The notes under the pieces were generated by a model, which saw only the letters and a list, made by a program, of their open reading frames with translations, was not told the origin of the DNA and did no database searches. The position numbers and the translations under genes are program-made. A stretch of DNA of 64,000 nucleotides from Planococcus citri (lineage: Eukaryota; Arthropoda; Insecta; Hemiptera; Pseudococcidae), in NCBI RefSeq assembly GCF_950023065.1, contig NC_088679.1, positions 42,160,001 to 42,224,000 of the forward strand. Reading direction: 5' to 3'. Positions 24,501 through 39,500 of the stretch are shown here, piece by piece (the stretch's first letter is position 1; every line of letters begins with the position of its first letter).

Positions 24501-27500
24501 TTGTCTCATTACGATGCATTTTGGACCCGTAGGAGTAGGAGAACTGTCCCAAAATTGAGATAGAAATTTAAAAATATTGATTCACGTACAAATTTTTGAT
24601 CTCGTTGACTTTTTGATAGGTACTTAAACTTGACTGAGGTGGGAAGGGATGGGAGAGGAAAGGGGAGAGGCAGATTGAATCTCATTTCTTTATATTTAAT
24701 AACAGAAAAAGTACATACTTTCAGTTATTTATTACCGAATTTGGAGGATCTTTTTTCGTGTTTTTGGGCTTTTATATTCGACTTTTTTTAAGGCAACAAA
24801 TCCTCGATTTTTTTTCACCTACATCGAAAAAACATAACTATAAACTCCTTATTAACTTATGTTTCAACTTGATTTTCCATGGTTATTTCACTTGTTCAAT
24901 AACATAATTTTTTCGCAACTTGACAAAATATTAGTCTCGACAATTTTTTCAGCTCTTATCTCAAATATTAGCTAAAAAATGGGATTAAAAAAAATAAAAA
25001 TGTGAATTTTTTCGAGTTTCAATTTTCAAGTTTTTCAAAAAAAATATACTTGATAATTTTAATAATAATTTTTTATCGTATGTTTTTTTCTTGCTTCGTT
25101 TGAAAAAGCAAAAACTTATTAATGAGTTTTACGACTTACATGACTGATAGAAAATGACATAAGCTGAAAACCCTTCAACGATCGAATAAATTCAAATTTA
25201 GACTACTTTATTATTATTAGAACCTATTTAGATTTCATATGTAGGTTAGTTATCAGGAACCAAACAAAATTTTACCCTCATAAAGTACCTACATTCAATT
25301 TTTGGCACACGAAACGTAGATACAAAACACTCATCGAAGAAATCACCATTGTCGCTCGCATTTAATCGATTAATTGATCTCTTTCCTTGAATTTACCTAC
25401 ATATACATTTACATACGAGATAAAAAATTCGATCAATGAAAAGATAGTTATGTTTCGTATCTCAACTTGCTAACATTCAATCAATTCAGGTAATCCAAGG
25501 ACAATTGCAAATTTGCAAAAGAAGGCTTGTCAATATTGTAACATTTTATTTCAACTGACTACAGAAAAAGCAGATTTTCAATTTTTGATCAATCAACGGA
25601 TTTATCAAGCAGATGATCAATGTCGCTAGCATTCTTCAGTTCTAAATCTCTCAAATGCTGTAACCTAAAAAACATCATCTGTTCGACAAAGAATACAATA
25701 GTAAAAACGTCGATAATTACGCACGTTTTTCAAAGAAAGAAAAAAAAGAACGGTTAAATCTCTTAACTTACACGTTTTCAGATAAACCAAATTGATGAAA
25801 AAACAGACCAAATGAACACACTATTCACAATACAATCGCTTCGTTGAGATACTATAAATCACCCATTGAACTGGTTAACGAAAAAAAAAAATCAAGAAAC
25901 CATTGATCTAGACGTTTAGTAAGAGGGGTGTGGACTGTAGAAAAAGAGTAAACATATGATCTAGGGATATTTGGACGGTCACTGTGACAGAATAAAACAG
26001 AACCCCTGATAAAAGAAGGTCACATCATTCAATGAACCACTACATACGAGTGAGTACAAAAATCCCTAAATAGTTCGGTTCGATTAGTCCGAAAAAACCG
26101 GTTTCTTTTACCCATTCTTTCAACGTATTCGTACGTGTATTGGCAAAGTACGTGTAATTGAGTAGTACCAAATACCTATTTTACCTATGGACAAAATGTT
26201 GGATATTTTCAACATCCTTTCGCATAACAGTTTGGGACACATGCGATTTGCCATCCCATCATCCCAATGTTAATCGTTTTCGTCGTATTACGAATCATGA
26301 GCCTGAAGAGGACAACTTACATATCCCAATATGTACGTTTTTGCCCGTATAATTTGCTAGTAAATTACACTGTTCTTTTATGTAATTTTAAAATCGAACC
26401 GTGAAAATAAGAAAACTTGGTACGTTTGTTACGCTTGTAACGCACATACTGATCATTATTTGATGAAATAAAGAGAATATTACGTCTGCGTACGACGTTT
26501 CGTCGTTTCCTAGTCTTCTTCCTTCCTTTCATCCTTCCATCATACTACACAGTACACACTGCACGCAATTCAGAAAATTTTACTTTCAATGCTACAAAAA
26601 AAAAATACTTTCATTCGTAAGCCTATTTTTGTAGTTCGTACGCAAGCACGAGTGATACAAGTACTTATTTAGTCATCAAAATTTCCATTTCCATCACGAT
26701 AACACCAGAATTTTCAATATCATTTCAAATCATCTGACGTATCAAACCAGTCATCATATTCCAGTACCCGATCTGCAGAAGAAGAAATTTCAATACAATA
26801 AATCATAGGGGACCCCGACAGCTCGTGAATCTACCATATTGCCAATCCAATCTTCAGCATAATTCATTAACTCGGTACAAATTTAATGGCATTGAAAATA
26901 ATACTCGTACGAACACGAAAATAAAGACCTATTCACCATCACCAACATCCTGCATATCATTATGAAAAAAATTCAGGCTACACGGTCACAAAACGCTCGC
27001 TGAAAATTAGTCATTCAAAAAAAAAAAAGATAGTAAAAAACATTCCACGAGAATATTATCACGTTCGAATTAGTCAGATAACCCCTTTTTTGAGCGTCTT
27101 GTATTTACACAACCGAAATAATGTCATTTTTGATAAGCTCGAGATAATGTTATATAACTCGAGTGTTAGGGAATGAAAAAAATTCTCGTATGAAATAAGT
27201 TCGAACATAAATAAATGGGCAACCAATGGCATATGTTATTTCCAATACATAGGTTGCCTTTACTCTTTTGTCGTTACGTGTGTATAAATTTAACAATGGT
27301 CCAATTGATTAATAAAAAAAAACTGGTTCAAGTACAACGCTTCAACGGAACAAAATAAATTAACTCTAATGATTATGTTAATGATCTGAAGCGGCACAAA
27401 ACAGAATGCACACTTTTCACTACTTCATAGAATAGATACAACGAGAACGAGCAGGCTATTCACATGTTGAATATTATAACGTTAACTTTCATACAAAATA

Positions 27501-30500
27501 ACAGCATCGCGAACATCTAGCAAATGGCTTCGAAATTTTTAGCGTAATTTTTGAAAAATTTCAACGATAAAAGAATTGCACAATTAAATACGAGTTACGA
27601 AATAAAATGAGGATAAAAATAAAAAAGAAATTATTTCAATTTTCTAGGAAATGTTACGTACAAAGGTCTGTAGATGGAGCATCGAGAGCAATTTTTTTGG
27701 GTGAAAGTAATTTTAGATAATTTTAATCTTTGGGCGAATACTTAAAAATCTTAATTAATCATTGCAATATTCTCTTGAAGCATACATGCATAAGAATCCG
27801 CAAATTATAATATTTGTACCATTTCTTTCTTCATTTCAGAGCAAAATCAAAATCCAGAACGTAGGAAAATGCTAAAATTAGACAGCTACCTAGTTATTGA
27901 GATGAAAGCGAGAAAAAATTATTTGAACATTGCCTAAAACTTTTCAAGGAAAGTTCAAGTAGTATGAAAAAATGATCACACGTTTTACTACTTTTTTCCC
28001 CTGATTTTTCATATAATTTCAAGAATGAATTTCGATAAACATGATCCGCGTTTCCAACTCCTTACTGCGATTATACTGAGCACTTAAATGTTTTGTAATA
28101 ACTAAGTCCTATCGTAATGAAAGCAGGTTCAGTTTGGAGATAAGGGATTGAACAACATTAGGACAAGGAATTGATATTCAATTCAGTTGCGTCATCCCCA
28201 AAACATCAAAAATTTTCCAAAAATTTTCAGTCTTCACTTCGAAAATTTTCGTAAGTTATGGCAAATTTATATGTACATGTTTAGTGCTGTTTCAGTGTTG
28301 CAAAAGAGTGTATCTACAATCTAGGGTTCATTGATTTTTAGGTTTTTAAAAAAATTAACGAAGCTCGCTGATGAAAATTATTTCTAAAAAGATCTGGTAA
28401 TATGAAATTTTACAGTCAATATAATATTCAATAACCCAATTTCCATCACTAAAAACTCAAAATTACATAATTTCGAAAAAAAAAGTTTTATATGTACAGT
28501 AGATTTAACACGGAAACAACAATTTTTCGAAATTCATTTTCACTTCAACTTTTTATGTAAGGGAGGGGAGTGGTGGTGAGAAAATTTCAATTTTTGGTAT
28601 TTTTGATTTACGATAACATTTTTTTTGAGAAAATCTGAATTAATATAAGTAAGTGAAATACGGATATTTTCATCAAAGATTTCGATTTTTGGTGAATTTT
28701 CCCCTTGGTCACTTTTTTAAAAAAAACTTTATGATGCCATTTTTTTACACGATAGGCTAACAATCCCTAAAAAAAAAAAAAAAAATGATACCAGGAGAAC
28801 TTCGCCAAAAAATTATTCATTGGGTGGAAAATACTTGTAGTATCGATTGGAATTTTCTAATTCACCTTTAGTAGGTACACCAGGTATAATAGGTAGGTAG
28901 CTAGAGACTCCACAAGAAAAATTCAAAAATGGTGTTTCCTACAAGGAAGGGCTTGAAGGCAGATCAAAGCTTCTCAAACTTTTACCACAATCATCTTTTT
29001 GAGGTCGTAAAAAAATTTTAAAATGACGCATTGTTCCTTTGATTGTTTTTCTTCATGTTTCAGATATTTTCCGCCATCGCAGCTCGTATCGTAACAAAAT
29101 TTTCATATCGAAATGCAAGACTTTTGTGCTTCTCCTTACACCTTTTCAAAAAAAAATGCCACATGAAAATGAATGCAATATAATTCTGGTTTTTGCGCAA
29201 AAGCTCAAATTTGAAAAAATGACTGTCAATGCTACAAAGTACGGCGGATCGACTGGTGATGTCAGATTTCCGCAAAACTGCCAGGAAAGTGGTATTTGGG
29301 CGCAGAAAAAGGGCGGAATCGCATTTATGACTTTTTTGTAAAAATTTTTTGATTCCTTGAAAAATAACTAACATTTTTGAGAAGACCATTTTTTGAAATT
29401 TAAGTTAATCTCTGAACTGAAAAATGATGAAAAAATTAACAACTTCGGCAAAAAGTCTTAGAACTCAAAGGGTTTTTGGTCAATTTAAACGAGATAGCAG
29501 TCTAAATGGTGTACTTAGATGTAGAATCAAGCCCCATTCGTGCCCGAGCAATTTCAAAAGAAATTTTGTCGATTGGGTGCAGAAAGGGTCTAAGTCCCAT
29601 TTGTTTAGGCAGCAACAGCGCCGGCGCACGTGAATATTTTTTTTTCTTAAACAGAGCTAAAAATTGTGTCTTGGGGTCCTCTTTCAATGACCTTAAGCAT
29701 GTTTACCAAAAATTTTTGATTTTCAAATAAATCAGTTTTTTGTTATTCCTGAAAAGTGCGAAAATGGACTTAGCCCCTTTCCGTTCCCACCGATTCAAGT
29801 ATGTCAATTATTCCAATTTATAGCCGAATTTCAATTTCAATTTCAATTTTTTTTTTTGGAAGAGTTAATCAGCGATACTTAAGTGTTTATTAAAACCAAA
29901 TAAGAGATTAATTTTGGATTTAATTTTTCAAAATGTACTTCTATTAATGTCTGAATGTGTGCATTACGACGAACATTATCTGCTATTTTTTACTTTCTTT
30001 TGTTGTTGTTTTTTTTGAGACTTAATTTTATCGATGATTTGTGGTGAAAATCTAACATCTTTGAAATTAAGAAATGAAAACTAAAGAAATAGAATCATTG
30101 CGCTAAATTCTGTGTTTGAAGTTGATAAAATAATTCAGAAACAACCAACCAGCAAAAAGCAAAAATTCTCTTGCATTCAGCGAATAGCTGATGGATTGTA
30201 CAAACATAATAAACGGAAAAATTCATAGTGAAAATTGATATCAAGTATAGCAGGTACTTTTCAAATTGATAGCTGCAGATGTTTTTCAGTATAGCATAAT
30301 CTGAGAGATAGTTGGACACTGTCTCATGATATATTTTCATCATTTTAATTTTCAGTATACTCGTGCTGTCTTTTATCGAAGTAAAAACTTTCATTTTCAG
30401 TAGTCCTGTGTCTCTTTAATTTCAAAATTAGCAATTATTGAAGAATATCACTTTTCACAACAAGTGATAAACTATTCCAAATGGTCAGAATGGAAACACC

Positions 30501-33500
30501 TGAAAAATGCATTTAATAAAAAATCGTAAACATTTAAAGCACGTATAAGAAGAAGCATCAACCAAACCGAAAAAAATCCTCATACTGATTGTTTCGAGCC
30601 AACCAAGTCGAGTACATCGATGGTCACTAATTCACCATCATCTCGCTAATACACCTTGACATATACTGTTATAGTACGTAGGTCTAGGTACGTTTCAAAA
30701 AAACGCACAAAAAACGCATACACACACCTCTATAATAACCAAGATACAGCACCTCACCCAAGCTTGAAAATTATCCCCTCGAGAGTTCAATAAACCTACA
30801 CCAACATGTACATGTCAGCGTGTTGCTTCGCATCAACGCACCAGGTATAAGTATAATGGCATCATAAGGCCTACCTACTATAATACCTAAAATAGGTAGG
30901 TACACGAAAAGTTTCTAAAAAAATAGTCAATACTGCACTTCTCTCACTCCATCTCTTTTTACAATGGCGCCGTCGTCGTGTAATCGATGATATCACCTAA
31001 ATGTACTGTATGTGTTCCGGTTACATAAGATAGTAAATAGTAGGTATAGTTCATTAGATATACAAAATAAGAAAAAATACCGTAAGAATAATTGCAAGAT
31101 TTTTATTTTCAAAATACAAACAGAAAAATATAAATAAACCAACTAACACGAATAATATAACAAAATCATTTTGAAATGAAATTCAAACTCGCCAAAAAAA
31201 TTAATAAATAGTAAAGATAAAATAATGTTTCGAATGAATAAATACTTAATGTAATAATTCGTTTAAAATATCACGTTAAAATTATTGTTAGAGTGCTAAA
31301 AAGTTAAAATTCGTTAATCAAAGGGGTAACTTAGTAAATAATAAAAACGTTAAAACGAGAAAAAAGTTATCACTTGATACAGAAAGTTTAATATTTCTAG
31401 AATAAATAAGTATAAAATAATATCAATATTTACTTCAGAGGCATATAAATTATGGACGTGCCTGCCAAATTTCTATATAAAAAATACCCTGTTTAAATCA
31501 GTACTACTGGATACATTCAATGTATATTTTATAAATATATTAACAAATCGACGAAGACTCACAAATATTCGTAAAAGAAAAAGCACCCTCAAAATCTACG
31601 TATGTAAAATTTATAAGGACGGATATTTTCAATAAAAAAAAACGAAAATCAACCGACAAACTATTTTATCAGGTAAAGGAAAACAAACACACTTCGAAGC
31701 ATTAATAAAATACACATTTATGATTTAGGACCGAATTCGTGAATTTTATTCAAGTACCTATTATGCCATCAAGTAGTGAAATAGTTTTTCATTTTTCTAA
31801 TCAAATAAAAATTTTACACTTTCGAATCACAAAATCAATACTCGAGAGTTTAACTAAGTATTTGATTCGAACAAAAGCTTCTTTTCAGAAATTCAACACC
31901 AGCCCAAAAAATTCCACCAAATTTCGCTACTTGGTACTCTAGTAAGTACTCGATAACAATTTCATAAATATGGCCCTTGAATACCGCTTCTAAGCTACCA
32001 ACATCGACAAAACCATACTCATATTTATGCAGATACCTCAATAAGGGTACCCGATCAGCCGCCATAGATCATTTACCAAGTCAATCAGGTAGACAAAAAC
32101 TCAACAAACGATAAACACGCAGGGTTTAAGTAGTATGTAGATCACAACATTAGATCACGCAAATGTACCGCAGCGACACTTTTTCAAGGTTCATTTAGAT
32201 ACATTTTTTTTGAAAACTTTTTTAGTATGGGTTATTTATAGGAAAACAACGATCGTATGAATCGATCTATCACCTCGTCGTATTTCTTATCAGCTTCTTC
32301 GGCCAAGAAACGAGCCTCTTTCAATTGATTTTCCAGAGCGTCCATACGCTCTTCATCGGCTAAACTGCGATTTTCTAAGATCTTCCTCTGACTACATTGT
32401 TCGCATCGAACAAAACAAATATACCCGTAAGATAAACAGTACGAAAAACGCAGTTTAAATTTTTATACGTAAAAATACACTCTATGGCAAAAAAGTTGAC
32501 TCGATTTTTTTTTTTTAAAATATAGATGTATTTGTATGCAAAATTGCGTGGGGGGAGGCTTGTTCTAAAACTCGTACAAAAATTGATTATTTTAAATGAT
32601 AGTATTACATTTTTGGAAGAACCAAACATTTTAAAAATTCTATAATCGATCATTTATCGGTTCACTTCTTCAAATCGCACCCCTCATACATGTATAAAGA
32701 ATTTTATAAATCATCTACGCGTGTATGAAAATAAAATTTACACTTCTTTAAACGTTTAAATTGGCAAGTATTGACTTAGGTAATGATCTTTTTGAAAAAT
32801 TCGTCACTTCTATTAATAAACCAGTTCGACAAATATGCGAATACACGTTAGCATTACAGACAAATCAACGAAGTCGGAACTCGTGCATGACAAACAAATC
32901 ACACGAACTTATATTAAGCCATCCATTTTGTAAAATAAAACATTTTCTATTCACGTCGTTCATTTTTGAATCACAATTTTGATTTGAGAATTTCGTAGCC
33001 AAGATCAAAATACAAATCATCCCGTTTTTGGTTGCCTCACTTCCTTTTTACGAATTAAAAAAAAATAGGTAACAACTTTCCACGGATTCTCAATCGGATA
33101 CGTCATTGTGATGCATCAACTATTCCCAGAATTTTCTACATCTCTACCGATAACGAATTAATGGAATTATGCACTTTATTTCCACGTACTTGGGTAACAG
33201 ACACTGGAGGCATGAAGCGTATACCGAGCGCTTAAGAATAAATCGAGAACCCTCAACGTGATATTTTCGAGTAAAAACAATAGTTCACAACGTTGAATAG
33301 GTAGAAATATCATTTTATGCAACGCTATCAACTTTTTTCTGTTTGCAAGGAAACGTTAGTGTGGGGGTAATTGATATTCACAGGATACCACGTATGATGA
33401 AAATACAGGTTCAGGTAGCTAAGAGCTGATAAGAAACGCTATCATATAAGGTGTCCGCAAAGGATCTGTCAAGGTAGATGATAGCATTCGTAGAGACGAA

Positions 33501-36500
33501 TAAAAAACATCCAGCACACTGGATGGTTTATTTTGTAAATTTAATGACCAATAACGAATGGTAGGTTCAAAATATATTTGACCTTTGCAGGGTTAAAATT
33601 TTCAATGAAGTTTGTTCCAAAAACGAAAAAAAAAAAGAATTAACGAATATTTGAAAAAAAATTTTTAAATGCTGAAATTGGAAACTTATGAAAACTTATA
33701 AAAAGTGAATAGGTATTTCTCTATCAAAGAACCATCGAGCTAAGTACATATTTTTTTTTCAAAACCATCAGATTTTCTTTAAGCTCTAATCCCTTCAATT
33801 TTCAAAGCAGACCATTGCCAGTGCTTGCATTTCTTTTCAACCTCGTCTCTCCAAACACTTCTTATTGAAAAGACTTGACAGACTGCTGCTGAGACACCCT
33901 GCGTACAATGCAAGACCTACAATGCAGATACATACAATTTTGTATACAAATACACCATTTTTGGTAAAATACCTCAATCAAAAAAATCGAATTTGTTTTT
34001 AGTGTGTAGAGTGTACGACATGATACTTTCCCACATCACTAGTCTACAGACGACGTTAATTCGTACCCGATCAATTAAATTACATTAATTATCAGTAAAG
34101 TAACATTAAAAGTACTCGTCATCCTTTCTCCCTATCATCTCTAAATTGCGAACTAAATGCTAACTAAAAATTAACCTACTTATAGTAAATCGCATTTCAT
34201 AAATAAATGACTTGGTCAAGAGAACAGAACGTAACAAGAGAAAAAAAAACACCTAACAAATAAACCATACCGTTCAAACACGGATATAACAACTTTATGC
34301 ACATATTATGGCTAATACTATAACAAACCTACGTAATTAAACCTAAGTATTATTCTAACTAAGAGAGATGCGTTTAATTGCTTTTTTAATTACGCCACAT
34401 AACACAGACATACATAAACACTTATGTACGCCGGTATTATAAATACCTTACCTAGGTACAATGTAATAAGAACAGATATCACCTAATGGAGGGAAGAATT
34501 CTTCGTATAACCTCTCTACTGTTGTACATTAGAACATTACATACGCATACAATCTATCACCTTATTTACCTCTATGTATTTAACGGTCTAACACCTCGTT
34601 TAAAAAATTAATCGATCGTCAGACGATTCGATGGAAAAGTAATTTTAGCTAAGGAAGTTACCTCTTCGTATTTTTTATCTGCTTCTTCGGCAATGAGTTT
34701 CGCTTGAGCAAGTTGTGTTTCTAATATGGCCACTCTATCATCTTCCATATTGGTTCGGTTTTCCAGAGCTTTTCTTATCCTTAAGTGGTTAGTAAAGCAA
34801 AACATTACACACACGACTCGAAACATTCAGCTTTTTTTCAAACTAAATATTTACTCGATATATCTACGTATGAAGGATTATTAATTACTAAAGTGACTAC
34901 GTGAAAATGTAGCGGAACAACGCTTTGTCGTTTCGAGTAATTGAAAAAAAAAACGATCAAAAATGATTAATTGTATTGAAAATTTAATGAAAACTACATA
35001 TTTCCTCGGTCGATGCACCTCAACCTGTGTGTAATTTCGATTGCAAAACTGCAGCTGATTGTGATGATGGGTTGATGGCTGGGAAATATATGTAAGCTCA
35101 AAATGATTGGGTATTTTTATTGCGGATTTCTCAAATTTAAGATTTCAGAGGCCCTTTTGGTTGTTAATTTCGTAAGCTTAAATCGATAAATTTTCACACA
35201 TTGATCAGATCAGTTAAATTCAACCATAAAATTAATTTTTAAAAATCTGAATTAATGAAATAAAATCGCTGACACAGTAAATGGAAATGGCTTACTTAGG
35301 TTGTCATTTTTCAACGAATAAAAAAAATTTACAGATTTAATAATGAAATAAGGCTGAATTGTGATTTTTTAAGAATTTGACAAATAAATTTTAATAGAAA
35401 TTTCGTTCTACTTTCTGAAAAATATGCTTAAAAATAGTCTGAAAAAATGTCAAAATCAAAATGCAGAAATTCTACAGGATGTATGTAAAATTTTTGCATG
35501 ACCTTGAACAAGTCGTTTTACAGATTTCACCATCTCTTGCATTCCAAAAATGCACGCTTGAAACGTTTTTCAGGGTTCTACTTTTCTTATCTTCTAAATA
35601 ATACTCTCTAAATTTGAAACAGTCAATTTCACTGCTTAGCAGTCACGACATTTTGCCTTTTTAAAGCAGTAGTTTTTTTTTTACTGCAAAACAGTGAAAA
35701 ATTACTGAGTTGGTCAGTAAAAAATCATTTTGACTGACCAATTCAGTAATTTTTCACTGTTTTGCAGTAAAAAAAAACTACTGCTTTAAAAAGGCAAAAT
35801 GTCGTGACTGCTAAGCAGTGAAATTGACTGTTTCAAATTTAGAGAGTACGCTCCAAATATTTGACAGTATATTAATTGAATTTTCGATTTAAAGAATGCA
35901 GAATTTCAAAGCCAAGTACAAAAATTTTCAATTAATAGCAAGATTTATACAACCAATGATCAAACACTTATACGGATAGGTGAATGTTTTCCTTTGCTAA
36001 AAACCATAATTATAATTTTCTTGTTGACGAAGGTAAAAAACCTCACAAAAAACAACGTTTTGAACGTACCATCTGTGGTGATTAAATTATTTCAAGAGAC
36101 CCCATCATCACTTTCTAGCATAACATCACATCACATAAAATCCACAAAATTCTGTCCTTTTCTCTTGGAATGGATTTTCAAAGAGACTGGCCGGCCGAAA
36201 TTTGGATGCGATAATTTATCCACGGTGTCTACTAAGTCAAAAAAATGAAAAAGGATGACCTTTTGATAAAATTCTATCAATTTTGCATAACAACCGCTCT
36301 AGAAAAATACCCCCAAACTATCGTTGAAATTTGAATTTGCGAGTTTTCAAATTGATTATCAAGAAACTCGCACGGGTAAAAACAGTTGACTACTCTATCG
36401 AGGCACTATTCTCTAATTTCTGACTGCAATGTTTTGTTACTAGATGGTAATGAGGACTCATTCAAATTGAACTGACATTTTTGGAATGAAATTTGTAGAT

Positions 36501-39500
36501 CTCACTTCAGTTGAATCTTGCTCAGCTCTCACCGACACCTGACATCTTCAAATAAAACCTATCATCTATTTGCAACTCTAACAAATTAATTCCGATTTGA
36601 AATAGAGATCTCCTCGTCCTCCTACATGCGAATTTGGTTCTCAAAAAATTACAAGCCAAGTCAAAATTCACCGCTTGCATTACTCAATTCATTCGTAATT
36701 TTTGTGTAGTGCTTACCGTTCGAACGAAAATAAAATTGTTTTGCTCACCTTTCATTTCCATTCCTGTACTACAATCCGTTTCAGAGTCTACCAGATTTTT
36801 AAATGATTTTTATAGCCCCCCCCCCCCTCCTCGAATGATGCACTTCCAGTTCATAAGTTTAATATACTCATAAAAAAGGCCCAAAAACTGCGCAATCAAT
36901 CTACTATTCTACTATTCATAAACTGATTAAAAAATCAAACACACTAAATCATTTTTAAATTCAAGAAAAAACCAGCATACTCAAACATTCTCGAGACAAC
37001 GTAAATCAGAACCATACGAGGCCAAGATTCCGTGACCAATTTCTATCCTTTAACGCGTCTTAATTATAAAATATGGTTATTGAATTGTCAAACGTCAACG
37101 TCATTATTTCATAATTCAACTCGACCACTCTTTCGCTTCCGATTGACTTGAGAATACTCATAAAACGAGAGCTGAGCTTTTTTTTTTTTTAGGTCATTCA
37201 CAGCTTCGGTACATCGTACGAGGAAAATTAGTAAAACAAATCTCATAAAACTGATCGATTAAAAAAAAGAATAAAAATAAATCAAAAATTACACTACAAA
37301 AACGCGAGTACCAATCAATCAGGAGTGACGTTTTATTACGTGCACGTATGTAAATGTAGATAGACCAACATTTACAATTGCGATTCAAGGACCAATTACC
37401 CTGTATTTTTAGTTATCATCTAATCGGTTTTAATTAGAAGATCACTTTTTACGAATTCCATCGTACAGCTTGTACAACAGACATTTTGTCAATTCATTCC
37501 CCCTTTTTTTAAAAAACCAAACTGTAACAGACTTACGTTAATACGTTTCAAAGTTGCATTAGAAAATTATCTGAGAACATTCGTTCAAATTTTCAACAAG
37601 TGAATCTCCAATCGACGAAAATATCAAAATTTGGCTATTTTTTTTTCATAAACAGGAATTCTTGAGAAATCCATGATTTTGATCTACGTTTCAATTATGA
37701 TAACAGATTTAGAATCCTAAACTGTGCTATGCCAAAATTCAGCCTCGAGTAAAAACAGACTTGCTTTTCAAAATTTTCTAACCCAATTTTTTCAAATTTC
37801 CCCTTCCCTAAGCAGGGACGTAGCGAAGTGGTTTTGCTGGGGGGGGGGGGGGGTGCAAAGATCCTAAGATTCCCAACTAATTTGACTGAAAATTTCCAAG
37901 TTGGATGAAAAAAGAGGGTATTTAAGTTACAAGTAGTGAGGGGATTGTATCACGACATTTTGCAGCCAAAAAATTGTAACTTTGCCTACTATAATGAAAA
38001 TTTTAACGTGCTGAACACTCTGGAATTGAAAAATTATGAAAAGCTAGTCAGCTTTGGAAAAATTGTAATTCAAAAAGTAGAACAATATCAAATTTCATGA
38101 AAAAATTCGGGTTTTCTGATCTCAGCTTTTTAAGAAATTTATCAATAGTTTCTTGAAATTTTCAAGTGTGAAAAAAAAAACAAAATGGCCCGAGCGAAGC
38201 GAGGGTAAAAGATTTTCAAAATTTGTAATTTCAAGAAGCAAAACAGTTGTAATGTTGATGTGGAAAGGCAAAATTTTTTGGAAAAAATGTGAATTTTAGT
38301 TGGGAAAATCATAGATTCAGAAACTGGTTTGGCTTTAAAAGTTGGGAAAGTGTCCAACTTTGATGATTGTAAAAAATTTTAATATTTGAAAATTCCAAAA
38401 CTAAAATATTATTGTCGAAATTTTTGTATTTTCCCAACTTTCTTGTATTTCTCACAATTTCTCAACTTTCGCGGAACCGGGGGGGACGGGCTCCCCCCTT
38501 AGCACCCCTTCGCTTCGTCCCTGTCCCCAAGTATATTCATGCGAGGGTGGGGAAGAAGACGAGAGGACGAATTTTTTTGTCTCATAAAACTTCCAAAATT
38601 TCGCTGAGGGCGATAAAATTTGGAGACTTTCTGACTTTTACAGGTTTCTCACAGAAGGCAATCCTATCTGAGAAATCGAAAAAATAGCTATTACAAAATT
38701 GTATCTACTTAGAAAACCTATTCAAAACAGTTTTCAAACCGCAACCCACAGAATTCCAAATTTTATTCCGAAACAAATTAATTTTGCGATTGAAAATAAA
38801 ATTACCTAGAACCCAGTCGAGACGCTCAATTGTTACGGAAATGGTTAATTATAACAATCTGTCAGTTCGAACAGACACGGAGAATTTTCGATTAAAATAA
38901 TTGGACTTTATTGGAATTGGCAGAAGAAAAAAACACGACTTTATTCTAGTTCGATTATCGCAGGTACAACCAAACTAGTTTACTTTCTCGAATCTATCAA
39001 TATACCGAATATCGAAAAATTATCATCAACGCCACTCCTGAGTTGTTTGTTAAGACAAAACGTTAGATCACGCATCAAAAACCATTACAATTTACCTGAA
39101 TTTTTTTTCGCCGTTTGATCGTAAATTGGAAAGAAATAGCTTAACTAAATCTATATATATGATTACGAAACTAACTTAATAATAAATCCTATTTGAGTAA
39201 TCGGTACTAAATTAAAAATACTCGTAAAAAAGTAAACCATTTCGCCTTAAACGAACACTAGATAGATTCCTAAATTTTCTGTTTTTTATAGGCGCCGAAA
39301 CACTTCTCACATCATATGTACCTCTCACACCTTGACTAGAGAAGTACCTTCTCTTGACCATTTCATAACATATTATGTAGGTATAGAAGCGAATCAAAGT
39401 GTAATGAGAAATGAATAACTTACCGCTCTGACTCGTCAGCTGCTTGCGATGCTTCGGCGAGTTTGGCAGTAGCAGTGGCGAGTCGTTCTTCTGATCTTTC

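Larger units (their letters stand above)
17304..32273 (-). other. Largest Tm1 intron (4a to 5a)
   Basis: About 15 kb. It holds the repeat copy at 17760-18450, the 3.1-kb palindromic element, and the CpG-rich candidate first exon near 23.1 kb. From 23.6 to 32.2 kb I see only AT-rich sequence with homopolymers (for example poly-A at 28770-28785) and purine-rich runs near 24640-24670. No coding exon found. Confidence 0.55.
34780..39423 (-). other. Tm1 intron 3-4b
   Basis: Holds the hairpin MITE (35604-35846) and the hAT-like element (37813-38523). A poly-C run lies near 36816-36827. No coding exon found. Confidence 0.6.

Noticed and set aside
29039..29389. Overlapping open frames of 100 and 109 residues on both strands
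   Set aside because: No domain, biased composition, inside the large Tm1 intron; likely decayed repeat sequence.
34656..34773. Inner acceptor for exon 4b (GATAAG)
   Set aside because: Drops two residues, breaks equal length with 4a and the 284-residue total.
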